Assembly: GCA_020073565.1 (NCBI GenBank)
Contig: JAIQEY010000008.1
Location: 1-64,000 of the forward strand
DNA from: Terriglobia bacterium
GTDB lineage: Bacteria; Acidobacteriota; Terriglobia; Terriglobales; Acidobacteriaceae
Direction: 5' to 3'
Length of the DNA stretch: 64,000 nucleotides
A program made the translations under genes and the position numbers. The notes beneath the pieces are model-generated. The model saw nothing but the letters and a program-made list of their open reading frames with translations. It searched no databases and had not been told where the DNA came from. Positions 17,289 to 25,084 of the stretch are shown here, one piece after another (position 1 is the first letter of the stretch; each line of letters begins with the position of its first letter).

Positions 17289-17621
17289 TCACCGGCCCTT
17301 CATTGCTTCCCCCGCAAACAGCATCTGCGCTCCCCATTTCTCAGCCAGATCTTCCCATCGCGGATTCTTCGACTCGATCAAAGCAATCTTCTTCGACCGT
17401 GTCCAGCCCTTCAACTGTTTCTCGCGCGCAATGGCCTTCTGAACATCGTCAAAGCTCTCGTAATACACCATCCGGTCGCAGTGATACTTGCTTGCGAATC
17501 CTTCGATTGCGCCACTCTTGTGTTCCAAAGCCCGCCGGTAGATGCTGTTCGTCATGCCAATGTAAAGAGTACCGGAGCGGCTGCAAACGATGTAGGTGAA
17601 ATACTTGTGTTCGATCTTCAT
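17289..17621 (-). CDS. GIY-YIG nuclease superfamily protein (UPF0213/YhbQ-like)
   Basis: 110 residues from the ATG at 17621 (MKIEHKYFTYIV). The upstream part of the open frame is repeat sequence. The GIY-YIG signature is split as YIVCSRSGTLYIGMT, followed by the conserved arginine in NSIYRRALEHKSG and the glutamate in AIAREKQLKGW. Members are small, often stand-alone, single-domain nucleases of uncertain role, and are frequent passengers in repeat-rich regions. Here it lies between res and mod and is bracketed by family A repeats. Confidence 0.88.
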   Translation of the reverse strand: MKIEHKYFTYIVCSRSGTLYIGMTNSIYRRALEHKSGAIEGFASKYHCDRMVYYESFDDVQKAIAREKQLKGWTRSKKIALIESKNPRWEDLAEKWGAQMLFAGEAMKGR

Positions 17622-17637
17622 CGCCAAACCTCGCACT

Positions 17638-17699
17638 GTCATCCTGAGCGGAGTGAATGCTTTGCGAAGCAAAGCATTCACGGAGTCGAAGGACCCCTA
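17638..17699 (+). repeat. Palindromic repeat family A, copy 2 (perfect inner hairpin)
   Basis: It begins gtcatcctgagcggagtg and ends gagtcgaaggacccct. Inside, gtgaatgctttgc (17653-17665) and gcaaagcattcac (17669-17681) form a perfect 13-bp stem with a GAA loop. It is inverted relative to copy 3. Confidence 0.8.
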
Positions 17700-17793
17700 C
17701 TCCGCTCGACTTCCGATTCTGCCTCAGGGAGTCCTCCCGATACCGACAGCACAGGGAGAACGCCTTGCCATTTTCCCGGCGCTGCCCAGTTGG

Positions 17794-17858
17794 TAGGGGT
17801 CCTTCGACTCCATTTGTCTCGCGCTTCGCGCGAGGCAAATTCCGCTCAGGATGACAGC
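17794..17858 (-). repeat. Palindromic repeat family A, copy 3
   Basis: It begins aggggtccttcgactcc and ends ccgctcaggatgac. The inner stem is 13 bp with one G-U-type pair around a TTC loop. It lies in opposite orientation to copy 2, 94 bases away, between the GIY-YIG gene and the end of mod. Confidence 0.8.
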
Positions 17859-17866
17859 TTTTAGGT

Positions 17867-19725
17867 TCATTTAACTTCTACCGTCAGCATCTTGGTCGTG
17901 TCATTCCCCAGGATGTCAATCACTTTCACCACCACCGTGTACTTGTCCGCGTCGGAATATTCGTGTTTCACCGAGAGCTCCAGCTTCGGGCTCTTGCGCG
18001 TGCGGTAGGACTGCCACTGGTTGTGGAAGGTGTCCTCTTTGAAGTCCCAGTCCACAGCCCAGTAGTCCACCATCTGGCTCCAGTGCTTGATGGCGCTGCG
18101 CACTTCGGCGGGCACATCGTCGAGCGGGATGACGAAATCGGAGAGCGTGAGAGTGACTTCGCGCTTCTTGATTTTGCTGTCCACGGCGAGTGCGCCCAGT
18201 TCGAAGAAGCGAATGTCGCCTTGCTCGACGGCTTTCTTTTCCAGCACCTCGCGGGGAATTTTCTTGAATGCAGCGTCCACTCGGGCCTGGGCTGCAATCT
18301 CTTTTGCGGTCTCGTTAATTTCGAGCGCGAACTCCCAGCCCAGCACATCCACGGCGGGCTTTTGCGGGGAGTTGGGGCCTTTGCCGCTGGCTTTCCATAC
18401 TTCGGCGGCGATGGCGTTCACGTCGGCTCGGGTCACCGGCGCATCCACCGCGGCGACGTGGACCATGCGTCCGGCTTTCACGCCGTGTAGCCAGACGTGG
18501 CCGCTGACCGGTGTGGCGTGGTAAAGCTCAAGAATGAACTTCCGGTACGCCGTTTCGCGTTCTTTCTGTTCTTCAAGTCTATTCTTGCCGTTTGAGGGAA
18601 ACTCCGCCACCTGCCATTGCTGGCGCTCGTATTTACCAAGGTTCTGGACGACGAACGGCTTTACACCGGCAATGCCAAGCAGGCGTTTGCGCGTGGTATG
18701 GATGGCGAAGCGTCACAGGTCGCAGGCGATCCAGCGGCGTTTGAGCTTTTCGGCAACGGCGGCGGTGGTGCCGGAGCCGCAAAAGCAGTCGAGGACCAGG
18801 TTATTCTTGTCAGAAGAGATTTCGACGATGCGCTCCGCAGAGGCTCTGGTTTCTGGGTATCGTAGCCGGTACGTTCGTGAGCTACTGGATGCACTATTGG
18901 GATGGTCCAGACGCTGCCCATCAATTTCTCAGTGCGCGTCTCGTAGATGATGTCACCGTTCTCATCGCGCTTCGCGATTCGTTTCTTGAGGACTGGATCC
19001 CATCCGACGATTGCTTGTTCCTGTACTCGCTTCACTGGCACCAGTTGATGATGAAAAGTATGAGCGCCCATCGTGCGCGCGTACGCCAAAATGCACTCCC
19101 AGTCGCGCGGGATAAGCTTTGAAAAGCTAAATTTTGGTTTGTTTTCGAAATGCCAAATGACGTCGTTCATGTGGTTGTCGGCGCCGAACACTTCATCCAG
19201 TAGACAACGCAGATACGGGAGCATCGTCTGATTGCAGTGGACATAGATCGTGCCAGTCTCAGCCAGCAACTCGCGAAGCAGTAGCGCGGTTTCGCCGAAC
19301 CATCTTAGGTATCTGTCCTTTGAACCTACACCCCGCGCCCTGTCCTCGGCACTTACTCCCCAGGTGTCTCGATAGGCCTTCTGTTCCAATAGAGACGGTT
19401 CTTTTTCGAGTAACAAATCGGTGCCTGGGACGGTGGTCGTGAACGAAAAATCCGCGCCCGTATCGAACGGCGGATCAATGTAGATCAAATCGACTTTGCC
19501 GGCGAACTCGGGGAGGAGCGAGGGCAGGACGTACTTCTTGTCGCCCCAGATGAGCCGGTTGCGCCACTCGGGATCGTGGCCGGAGGAGGAGAGTTCCAGC
19601 GTGCGCTGGCGCTCCTGCACGCTCTCGTTGACGGTCTCGACGGTTTGAAAGGGCAGTTCGATACGAACCGGGGCGCGCTTGTTGCCGTGCTCGTCGTACT
19701 TGCCGTCCCAGATGAGTTCGGCCAT
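17867..19725 (-). pseudogene. mod: Type III DNA methyltransferase (Mod), disrupted by a frameshift and an in-frame stop
   Basis: About 619 codons if repaired, normal for Mod. The N-terminal part (MAELIWDGKYDEHGNKRAP start at 19725) carries motif IV DPPF in LIYIDPPFDTGADF. After [10 protein letters not shown] the reading frame is lost near 18840. One inserted base restores [19 protein letters not shown] and motif I FCGSGTTA, in the beta-class order. A second lesion is TGA (plus strand tca at 18713-18715), where a serine is expected in CDL-S-RFAIHTTRKRLL. The frame then stays open to the TAA at 17867. With two independent lesions the gene should be inactive, which also strands Res. A single error could be a sequencing artefact; two make decay likelier. 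Confidence 0.85.
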
Positions 19726-19789
19726 CTCTGAAATGAAGGAAAAAAGCGAGGATAGCACAGGCGGGCACTCTGCCTACTGAGAAGAACGC

Positions 19790-19852
19790 AGGGTCCTTCG
19801 ACTCCGCGAGATTTCCGCTTCGCGGAATTCTCGCTCCTCTCAGGATGACAGC
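19790..19852 (-). repeat. Palindromic repeat family A, copy 4
   Basis: It begins agggtccttcgactccgc and ends ctcaggatgacagc. The inner arms gcgagatttccgc and gcggaattctcgc pair around TTC with one central mismatch. It lies between the mod start and the nuoI stop. Confidence 0.75.
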
Positions 19853-19878
19853 GTGTAGAAGAGGCACCACTTCTGGAT

Positions 19879-20340
19879 TTACTTCTGGTACACCGTTGGC
19901 CGCGGTCCCTTCTCCAGCGTCTCGCGATCCCAGATCATGCCTTCGCGGGTGTAGCTGGCCATTTCGAAGTCCTGCGTGAGTTCGAGCGCATCGGTGGGAC
20001 AGGCGTCTTCGCATAATCCGCAGAACATGCAGCGGCTCAAGTCATAGGTGAAGGTGGTGAGTTCCTTGCGGCGGGTTTTTTCGTTGCGTTCACTCGTAAC
20101 TACGATCAGGTGCTCGGGACAAGCAAGCGCACACAGATCGCAGGAGATGCAGAGACTTTCGTCGGTATCGGGATTGACGTTGAGGCGCGGCGCGCCGCGA
20201 TAACGCTCGGCCACCTGCGGGCGTTCCAGCGGATACTGCTCGGTGTAGATCTCCTTGGGATGCTGGTACCGGAAGGTCACTCCCAGGCCCTGCATCAAAT
20301 CCACCAGAAATACTTTGCGCAGAATCGCCGTCATGCCCAT
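19879..20340 (-). CDS. nuoI: NADH-quinone oxidoreductase subunit I (NuoI), solitary
   Basis: 153 residues. NuoI carries clusters N6a and N6b of respiratory complex I. Two 4Fe-4S motifs are complete: CISCDLCALACP and CMFCGLCEDACP. The N-terminal segment (LVDLMQGLGVTFRYQHP) and the ERYRG motif match NuoI. No other nuo gene lies in the window, so this copy is detached from a nuo operon or is one of several nuo loci. Two ATGs (codons 1 and 3) compete as start, and neither has a strong ribosome-binding site. Confidence 0.9.
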   Translation of the reverse strand: MGMTAILRKVFLVDLMQGLGVTFRYQHPKEIYTEQYPLERPQVAERYRGAPRLNVNPDTDESLCISCDLCALACPEHLIVVTSERNEKTRRKELTTFTYDLSRCMFCGLCEDACPTDALELTQDFEMASYTREGMIWDRETLEKGPRPTVYQK

Positions 20341-20556
20341 AGCCAGACTAGGATACCATCGGCGGCAAACATGCGAGTGTGAGGTCGGTCACACGACAAC
20401 CGGGCTCTCGCAACCCACCGAAATAGCTCGTCCCTGGCTGCCAAGGCGCGCTCAGCCAGAAACTGCTAACTGCTTGATGTGCGGTTGGTTAACAGAATGA
20501 CACGGTTCACGGAACCTTCCTCCGCGCAGCCACGTATCAACATCGAGGACAAAGCG

Positions 20557-20712
20557 ATGAGAACGTATCTTCCCAATCTATCGGCAATCGCTTGGGCCCT
20601 GATTGCCTTGCCGGCTGTGGTGGCCGCTCGGTGCGTCGTAACGATCGTGGTTCCTCAAGTCGTCCATGCGGTTGTGCCGGAAGTTGTGCGAACCGTGCTC
20701 CGCATCATCTGA
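20557..20712 (+). CDS. Possible small single-span membrane protein (51 residues)
   Basis: The ATG at 20557 is preceded by cgaggacaaagcg, a weak GAGG site. The product MRTYLPNLSAIAWALIALPA... is almost entirely hydrophobic, with valine-rich repeats and an amphipathic end. I recognise no family. It lies in the region between nuoI and tadA, and coding status rests only on the hydrophobic pattern and the possible ribosome-binding site. Confidence 0.35.
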   Translation: MRTYLPNLSAIAWALIALPAVVAARCVVTIVVPQVVHAVVPEVVRTVLRII

Positions 20713-20808
20713 AGAACTGCGTTCCATTCCAAGCCCGGAACTCCCTGCTCATTTTCTGCTCCCAAGTAAAATGGACCTGTCAGTCTCGACCTTCCTTGTC
20801 ATTCTGAA

Positions 20809-20880
20809 CTGAGAACTGGGAACCGAGAACTGAGAACGCGTTTCAGGCAACCAGCCACTGGCCACCGACCACTGACCACT
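20809..20880. repeat. Low-complexity word repeat (gaactgagaac / ccactggccacc type)
   Basis: Reiterated words (ctgagaactgggaaccgaga, then ccagccactggccaccgacc) run right up to the tadA start. Comparable word-repeat tracts occur at 21325-21354 and 58133-58163, all next to gene ends. Confidence 0.6.
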
Positions 20881-20898
20881 GCATCGGACGAACTCTGG

Positions 20899-21327
20899 AT
20901 GGAAGAAGCGCTTCGCTCGGCCCAGCGCGCGCTGGAAGCCGGCGAAGTGCCGGTGGGCGCGGTCGTGGTCTGCGATGGCCGCGTCGTCGGACGTGGCTGG
21001 AACCGCAATGTCACCGACAACGATCCGACAGCCCATGCGGAAATAGTCGCCCTCCGCGAGGCGGGGCAAAACGTCGGTAACTACCGGCTGGGCGACTGCG
21101 AGCTGTTTGCTACAATTGAACCGTGCGCGATGTGCGCAGGGGCGCTGGTTCATGCCCGCATCCGCCGCCTGGTGTACGGAGCGGATGACCCGAAGGCCGG
21201 GGCTGTACGTTCCGTGCTGGCAGTGATCAATCACCCCGACCTGAATCATCAGATGGATGTTCGCGGCGGGGTGCTGGCAGGCCGCTCAGCGGAAATCCTG
21301 CAGGAGTTCTTTCGAAAACGTCGTTAG
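20899..21327 (+). CDS. tadA: tRNA-specific adenosine deaminase TadA
   Basis: 142 residues. It converts A34 to inosine in tRNA-Arg(ACG) in a zinc-dependent reaction. The cytidine/deoxycytidylate deaminase motifs are present: HAE in PTAHAEIV, and PCAMC in TIEPCAMCAGALVHARI. The start is the ATG giving MEEALRSAQRALEAGE, a normal TadA N-terminus. No good ribosome-binding site is seen because the upstream sequence is the word repeat. The tRNA-Ser gene follows downstream. The name overlaps with the Tad pilus ATPase 'TadA', which is listed here as cpaF. Confidence 0.93.
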   Translation: MEEALRSAQRALEAGEVPVGAVVVCDGRVVGRGWNRNVTDNDPTAHAEIVALREAGQNVGNYRLGDCELFATIEPCAMCAGALVHARIRRLVYGADDPKAGAVRSVLAVINHPDLNHQMDVRGGVLAGRSAEILQEFFRKRR

Positions 21328-21401
21328 TCGTTGGTCGGCGGTCGTTCGCAGTTGATGGTTCGACGACGAGCAAATAGAAACGAGCAGCCGGCTTTTTCTC
21401 C

Positions 21402-21491
21402 GGAGAGGTGCGTGAGTGGTTGAAACGATCCGCCTCGAAAGCGGACATACCTTAACGGGTATCGTGGGTTCAAATCCCACCCTCTCCGCCA
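21402..21491 (+). tRNA. tRNA-Ser (anticodon CGA)
   Basis: A 90-base class II tRNA. The acceptor stem ggagagg pairs with cctctcc. The anticodon loop is cctcgaaag with anticodon CGA (serine, codon UCG). There is a long variable arm (acataccttaacgggtatcg) and a T-arm with gttcaaatc. The 3' CCA is encoded (21489-21491). Confidence 0.95.
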
Positions 21492-21531
21492 TATTTCTAC
21501 TCAGCAAGGAGACCTCGTCCTGAGCCCTCCC

Positions 21532-21819
21532 TTGCAGACCCCGTTTGACAGCGTCGAGAATGCCCAGCAATACGTTCGTCTGCTGTTGGACGCGATCATC
21601 GAAGCGAAGCAAGATATTCAGTCCGATCTCACCGCTGCCACGAACGCCCGATCCGAACGGCGCGTCGAGGCCCTCCGGTTGGTGGGCTTCAAACTCGACA
21701 AACTGGAACATCATTTGCAGAGCAGCGCACGCTTGCTCAACGATCTGCGCACCTTGCGCCGCCTCCTCTTGGACGAGCGAGCCGAACCCGTGTCCCTCCG
21801 CTCAGATCATCAGCTATAA
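21532..21819 (+). CDS. Hypothetical protein, helical, 95 residues
   Basis: The frame opens at a TTG with aaggag about 24 bases upstream; no ATG is available. The sequence is predicted to be mostly helical (NAQQYVRLLLDAIIEAKQDI, then ALRLVGFKLDKLEHHL) with heptad-like leucines. It has no signal peptide or membrane segment. I do not recognise the family. It lies 40 bases after tRNA-Ser. A short coiled-coil protein is a fair description. Confidence 0.6.
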   Translation: MQTPFDSVENAQQYVRLLLDAIIEAKQDIQSDLTAATNARSERRVEALRLVGFKLDKLEHHLQSSARLLNDLRTLRRLLLDERAEPVSLRSDHQL

Positions 21820-22158
21820 GTCCTTTCACGCTCGCACGAACAGGATTTTCAACTCCGCAAACAAAATTTGACCTCCAAATTAATTGGGGATAGTATTCCG
21901 TCTCCAAATGGCGTACCCCATCTGCCTTTTGCCGCGTTTCCTGTATGCGTGCAGCCGCGAACGCACTGTTCCCGGTGTTCACGCAGCCTGCCTGTATGCT
22001 GCTGGCCTTTTATTCGAAGGCGAAACGGTAATCCGTGGCTTCATCTCCATTTCTCAACTCTTAACACTTCGAACGTCTTGGGCCCTGACGGCCAACACGT
22101 AGTCGGTGCAGTGGCGCGTCAGTCCGAGCCTTACGCAGTCTCTCCCAGGGAGGGAGTA
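21820..22158 (+). other. Long upstream leader of the kumamolisin gene
   Basis: This 339-base region has no convincing gene; an open frame extends through part of it in the peptidase frame but lacks family sequence. It holds a good sigma-70-like promoter (21868-21896), giving a 5' leader of roughly 255 bases. I compared the leader by eye with the core motifs of GEMM, SAM, cobalamin and glycine riboswitches and recognised none. Confidence 0.5.
21868..21896 (+). promoter_or_regulatory. Sigma-70-like promoter for the kumamolisin gene
   Basis: TTGACC (21868-21873) and TAGTAT (21891-21896) are separated by exactly 17 bases. Transcription would start near 21903. Confidence 0.55.
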
Positions 22159-24330
22159 ATGAATAGAAAAAGAGAAGCAACACTTGCAGGGGCGGGCATT
22201 CACGGGCTTCTTGTCGCATTCGTCGTCGTGATGGGTTGCGCCGTGGTATCGGCCGCTCCGGTGGGCAAATTCGTTGCGCACAACACGCCGAGGTACGTTG
22301 CGACCGCGCCGAATCTCGGAGCGGAGGATCCAGCCAAGGTGATCGACGTCAGCATCTGGCTGCAGATGCACAACCGGAGCGAATTCGACGCGCTGACGCA
22401 GTCGCTCTACGATCGGAATTCTCCCAACTACCATCACTGGCTGAAGCGGAAAGATATTGCTGCGCGCTTTGCGCCGACGGCGCTGGAAGCGAAGACGGTG
22501 CGTCAGTTCTTTAGGGCCCACAATCTGAAAGTCGTGAAGACGGGTCCGAACAACTTTTACGTGCGAGCACGAGGGACGGTCGGCGATGTCGAAAAAGCGT
22601 TTCGGATCCAGCTCAACAACTATCAGGTTAATGGCAAGACGATCCGCGCCAATGCGAGCGATCCTTATGTCGAGGGAGCAGCGGGGGTGTTGGTGAGTGC
22701 AGTGTCGGGACTGGACTCGGCGGAGTTCGACCATCCGGCGGTAGCCCGGCCAGCGAGTTTCAGTGGCAATAACCCGGTTGCGGCTTCGGCGCGCGCGACA
22801 GCAAAGAGTGCTGTCAGCTTGACGAGTCCCAGTTTCTTTTCTTCGCAGTGTTTTACGACCACTGAGACGGAAACGTTCTCCAACAACAATGACGGTTCGT
22901 TCCCGATCGGGACGTATTCGGGTAATAAACTGAATCTGCAGACCCAGACCGACGCAGGCTGCGCCTACACTCCGCCCTCGATCGCGGCCGCCTACAATCT
23001 GAACGGCTTGTACGGCGAGGGATACGACGGTACCGGCCAGACGATTGCGATCATCGACTGGTGTGGTTCGGCCACGATTCAGGACGATGCCAACGCATTT
23101 TCGGCGCAGTTCGGGCTGCCGCCGCTGACCTCATCGAACTTCGCTATCACCTACACGGCGCCCAGCCTGTGCATTTCCTGGGAACAGACCGAAATCAACA
23201 TCGACGTGGAATGGGCCCATGCGATCGCGCCGGGAGCCAACATTAACCTGGTGGTTCCGCCGTCGGCCACGTTTCTAGATGTGGACCAAGCGGAGTTGGA
23301 TGTCGTGGACCTTGGTTTGGGAAACGTGCTCTCTGGCAGCTATGGTGTGCCCGAGGCGTTCCTTTCGACCGCAGAGCTGGATATTCAGAATGCGATCTCC
23401 GAAATGGGCGCTGCCATGGGGATTTCCATGAACTTCTCGTCGGGCGACCTGGGAGACTTCTCAATTTATGGAATTCCTCCGACCGTCTCTGCACCCGCGG
23501 ATTCCCCCTGGGCCACGGCCGTGGGGGGAGTAAGTCTGGCGCTGAAACCTGACAACTCGATTGCCTGGCAAGCGGGTTGGGGAACCAACGAAACCTTGCT
23601 GACCGAAACCGGATTCATATTCGATCCGCCGCTCTGGTTTGGGTTCCAGTATGGGTCCGGTGGCGGCCCGGCTAACTGTGTCGTCAACGATCAGACCGTC
23701 TTCCCAACAGTCTGTCTCGCCGGCTTCCCCAAGCCGTGGTATCAAAAGGGGAAGGTTCCGGGCAAATGGCGTCAACTTCCGGACATCTCATGGCTGGCGG
23801 ATCCGTTCACCGGAGCCGCGATCCTCATCAGCATCCCGGGCCAGATTCCCGCACAGGTGTGGCAAGTGTATGGTGGCACCAGCGTTGCTACTCCGATGTT
23901 CTCCGGGTTGTGGGCCATCGCCAACCAGGAAGCTATAGCGGGAGGTGGGTCCGAGCTCGGTCAGGCGGCACCCTATCTTTACTCGATGCCAGCGGGAACG
24001 ATATTCGATGTCGTTCCGGTTAAATCGAAACACAACGTGACCGCATCGATTCAGGAACCGACGGGCACGAACTTCTATGACACAAACAACATCAACGGCG
24101 GCGCGTCCGCCAAGAAATTCCTTTCGGCGCTTTGGGATTACCCTTACCTGCAATTCACATCGCTCGTGATTACGTTCGGGAGCGATTGTGCGGACTTGCC
24201 GGCAGATTTCTTTGACGGGACTCCGTGCAACGATCCGAAAGCCCTGCACACGAAGTTGGGCTGGGACAATGTGACGGGAGTGGGAACGCCCAACGGCCAA
24301 GCCTTCGCCGATTACTTCTACGGAAAATAG
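22159..24330 (+). CDS. Pro-kumamolisin / sedolisin family S53 serine-carboxyl peptidase
   Basis: 723 residues from the ATG at 22159, which has agggagggag just upstream. An N-terminal signal segment (GLLVAFVVVMGCAVVSAA) precedes an activation pro-domain (about 40-200; SPNYHHWLKRKDIAARFAPT is typical Pro-kuma_activ). The catalytic residues of sedolisins are all visible: Glu345 and Asp349 in TEINIDVEWAHA, oxyanion Asp430 in SSGDLG, and Ser575 in GGTSVATP. A C-terminal calcium-site region (GWDNVTGVGTPNG) is present. The enzyme should be secreted and active at acidic pH. The gene is monocistronic, with its own promoter and terminator. Confidence 0.95.
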   Translation: MNRKREATLAGAGIHGLLVAFVVVMGCAVVSAAPVGKFVAHNTPRYVATAPNLGAEDPAKVIDVSIWLQMHNRSEFDALTQSLYDRNSPNYHHWLKRKDIAARFAPTALEAKTVRQFFRAHNLKVVKTGPNNFYVRARGTVGDVEKAFRIQLNNYQVNGKTIRANASDPYVEGAAGVLVSAVSGLDSAEFDHPAVARPASFSGNNPVAASARATAKSAVSLTSPSFFSSQCFTTTETETFSNNNDGSFPIGTYSGNKLNLQTQTDAGCAYTPPSIAAAYNLNGLYGEGYDGTGQTIAIIDWCGSATIQDDANAFSAQFGLPPLTSSNFAITYTAPSLCISWEQTEINIDVEWAHAIAPGANINLVVPPSATFLDVDQAELDVVDLGLGNVLSGSYGVPEAFLSTAELDIQNAISEMGAAMGISMNFSSGDLGDFSIYGIPPTVSAPADSPWATAVGGVSLALKPDNSIAWQAGWGTNETLLTETGFIFDPPLWFGFQYGSGGGPANCVVNDQTVFPTVCLAGFPKPWYQKGKVPGKWRQLPDISWLADPFTGAAILISIPGQIPAQVWQVYGGTSVATPMFSGLWAIANQEAIAGGGSELGQAAPYLYSMPAGTIFDVVPVKSKHNVTASIQEPTGTNFYDTNNINGGASAKKFLSALWDYPYLQFTSLVITFGSDCADLPADFFDGTPCNDPKALHTKLGWDNVTGVGTPNGQAFADYFYGK

Positions 24331-24358
24331 CAACTGGCGAACCAACTTCAACAACTCA

Positions 24359-24387
24359 CCCTGCCACCACTCGGTGGCAGGGTTTTT
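24359..24387 (+). terminator. Rho-independent terminator of the kumamolisin gene
   Basis: The arms ccctgccacc (24359-24368) and ggtggcaggg (24373-24382) form a perfect 10-bp stem with an ACTC loop, followed directly by five Ts. It lies 29 bases after the stop. Confidence 0.9.
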
Positions 24388-24410
24388 CTCGATCTTCTGC
24401 GAGAGGCTGG

Positions 24411-24950
24411 TCAGGCCCGCATCTTTTCGCCAAACTTCTTTTCGAATTTCGCCAGCTTCGGTGAGATCACGAACATGCAGTACGGCTGGCGTGAGTTCTC
24501 GTTGTAGTAGTTCTGATGATAATCCTCGGCGGCGTAGAACTTCGAGGCGGGCTCGACCGCCGTCACAATCGGTTCCGGGAAGGCTTTCGCGGCCGTCATC
24601 TCCGCAATCACATCGTCCGCAATTCGCTGTTGCTCTTCATCGGCGTAGAAAATTACGGAGCGGTACTGCTCGCCGGCGTCATTCCCCTGTCGATTCAGCG
24701 TAGTCGGATCGTGCACGGTGAAGAACACGTCGAGCAGTTCGCGATAGCTGATCTCGTCCGGGTTGAAGGTTACGCGAACGACTTCCACGTGGCCCGTGTC
24801 ACCGCCGCAAACCTGCCGGTACGTGGGATTGTCCACGTGTCCGCCTATATACCCGGACTCGACGTGCTGCACGCCATTCAGACGCTGAAAAACGGCCTCA
24901 ATGCACCAGAAACATCCTCCGCCAAATACTGCTGTCTGCTCTTTTGCCAT
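24411..24950 (-). CDS. msrA: Peptide methionine sulfoxide reductase MsrA
   Basis: 179 residues from the ATG at 24950 (MAKEQTAVFGGGCFWC); the frame upstream offers only a TTG. MsrA reduces the S-epimer of methionine sulfoxide. The catalytic cysteine is in GGGCFWC. The family segments HVEVVRVTFNP, LLDVFFTVHDPTTLNRQGND, GEQYRSVIFY and YHQNYY are all present. No extra C-terminal cysteine is evident beyond YCMFVIS. There is no signal peptide. The gene is convergent with the peptidase gene. Confidence 0.95.
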   Translation of the reverse strand: MAKEQTAVFGGGCFWCIEAVFQRLNGVQHVESGYIGGHVDNPTYRQVCGGDTGHVEVVRVTFNPDEISYRELLDVFFTVHDPTTLNRQGNDAGEQYRSVIFYADEEQQRIADDVIAEMTAAKAFPEPIVTAVEPASKFYAAEDYHQNYYNENSRQPYCMFVISPKLAKFEKKFGEKMRA

Positions 24951-24998
24951 GGTCGTTAGATGCGCCTGCCTAAAGGAAGTTCCGCGGTCCAAGCTCAA

Positions 24999-25070
24999 CC
25001 ACAGAGGTCACAGAGGGACACAGAGGAAACCAGTCGAGTGCGCCTCTGTGTCCCCTGTGACCTCTGTGGT
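24999..25070. repeat. Inverted repeat family C, copy 1 (CACAGAGG type)
   Basis: The left arm (24999-25026, accacagaggtcacagaggg and on) and the right arm (25043-25070) are almost exact reverse complements of 28 bases around a 16-base spacer. It lies between mqnE and msrA. Confidence 0.8.
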
Positions 25071-25084
25071 AAAGATTTTCCGCG

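Noticed and set aside
17204..17862. CRISPR array
   Set aside because: The repeats are palindromic, few, irregularly spaced and dispersed over the window; no cas genes or regular spacers.
18713..18715. TGA in mod as a selenocysteine codon
   Set aside because: The expected residue is a serine outside any redox site, and a separate frameshift lies upstream, so this is decay and not recoding.
18830..18850. Phase variation at the mod frameshift
   Set aside because: Phase-variable mod genes carry simple repeats or homopolymers at the switch; none is seen here.
21903..22158. Known riboswitch in the kumamolisin leader
   Set aside because: I looked for GEMM, SAM, cobalamin and glycine core motifs by eye and saw none; the leader is reported only as unassigned.
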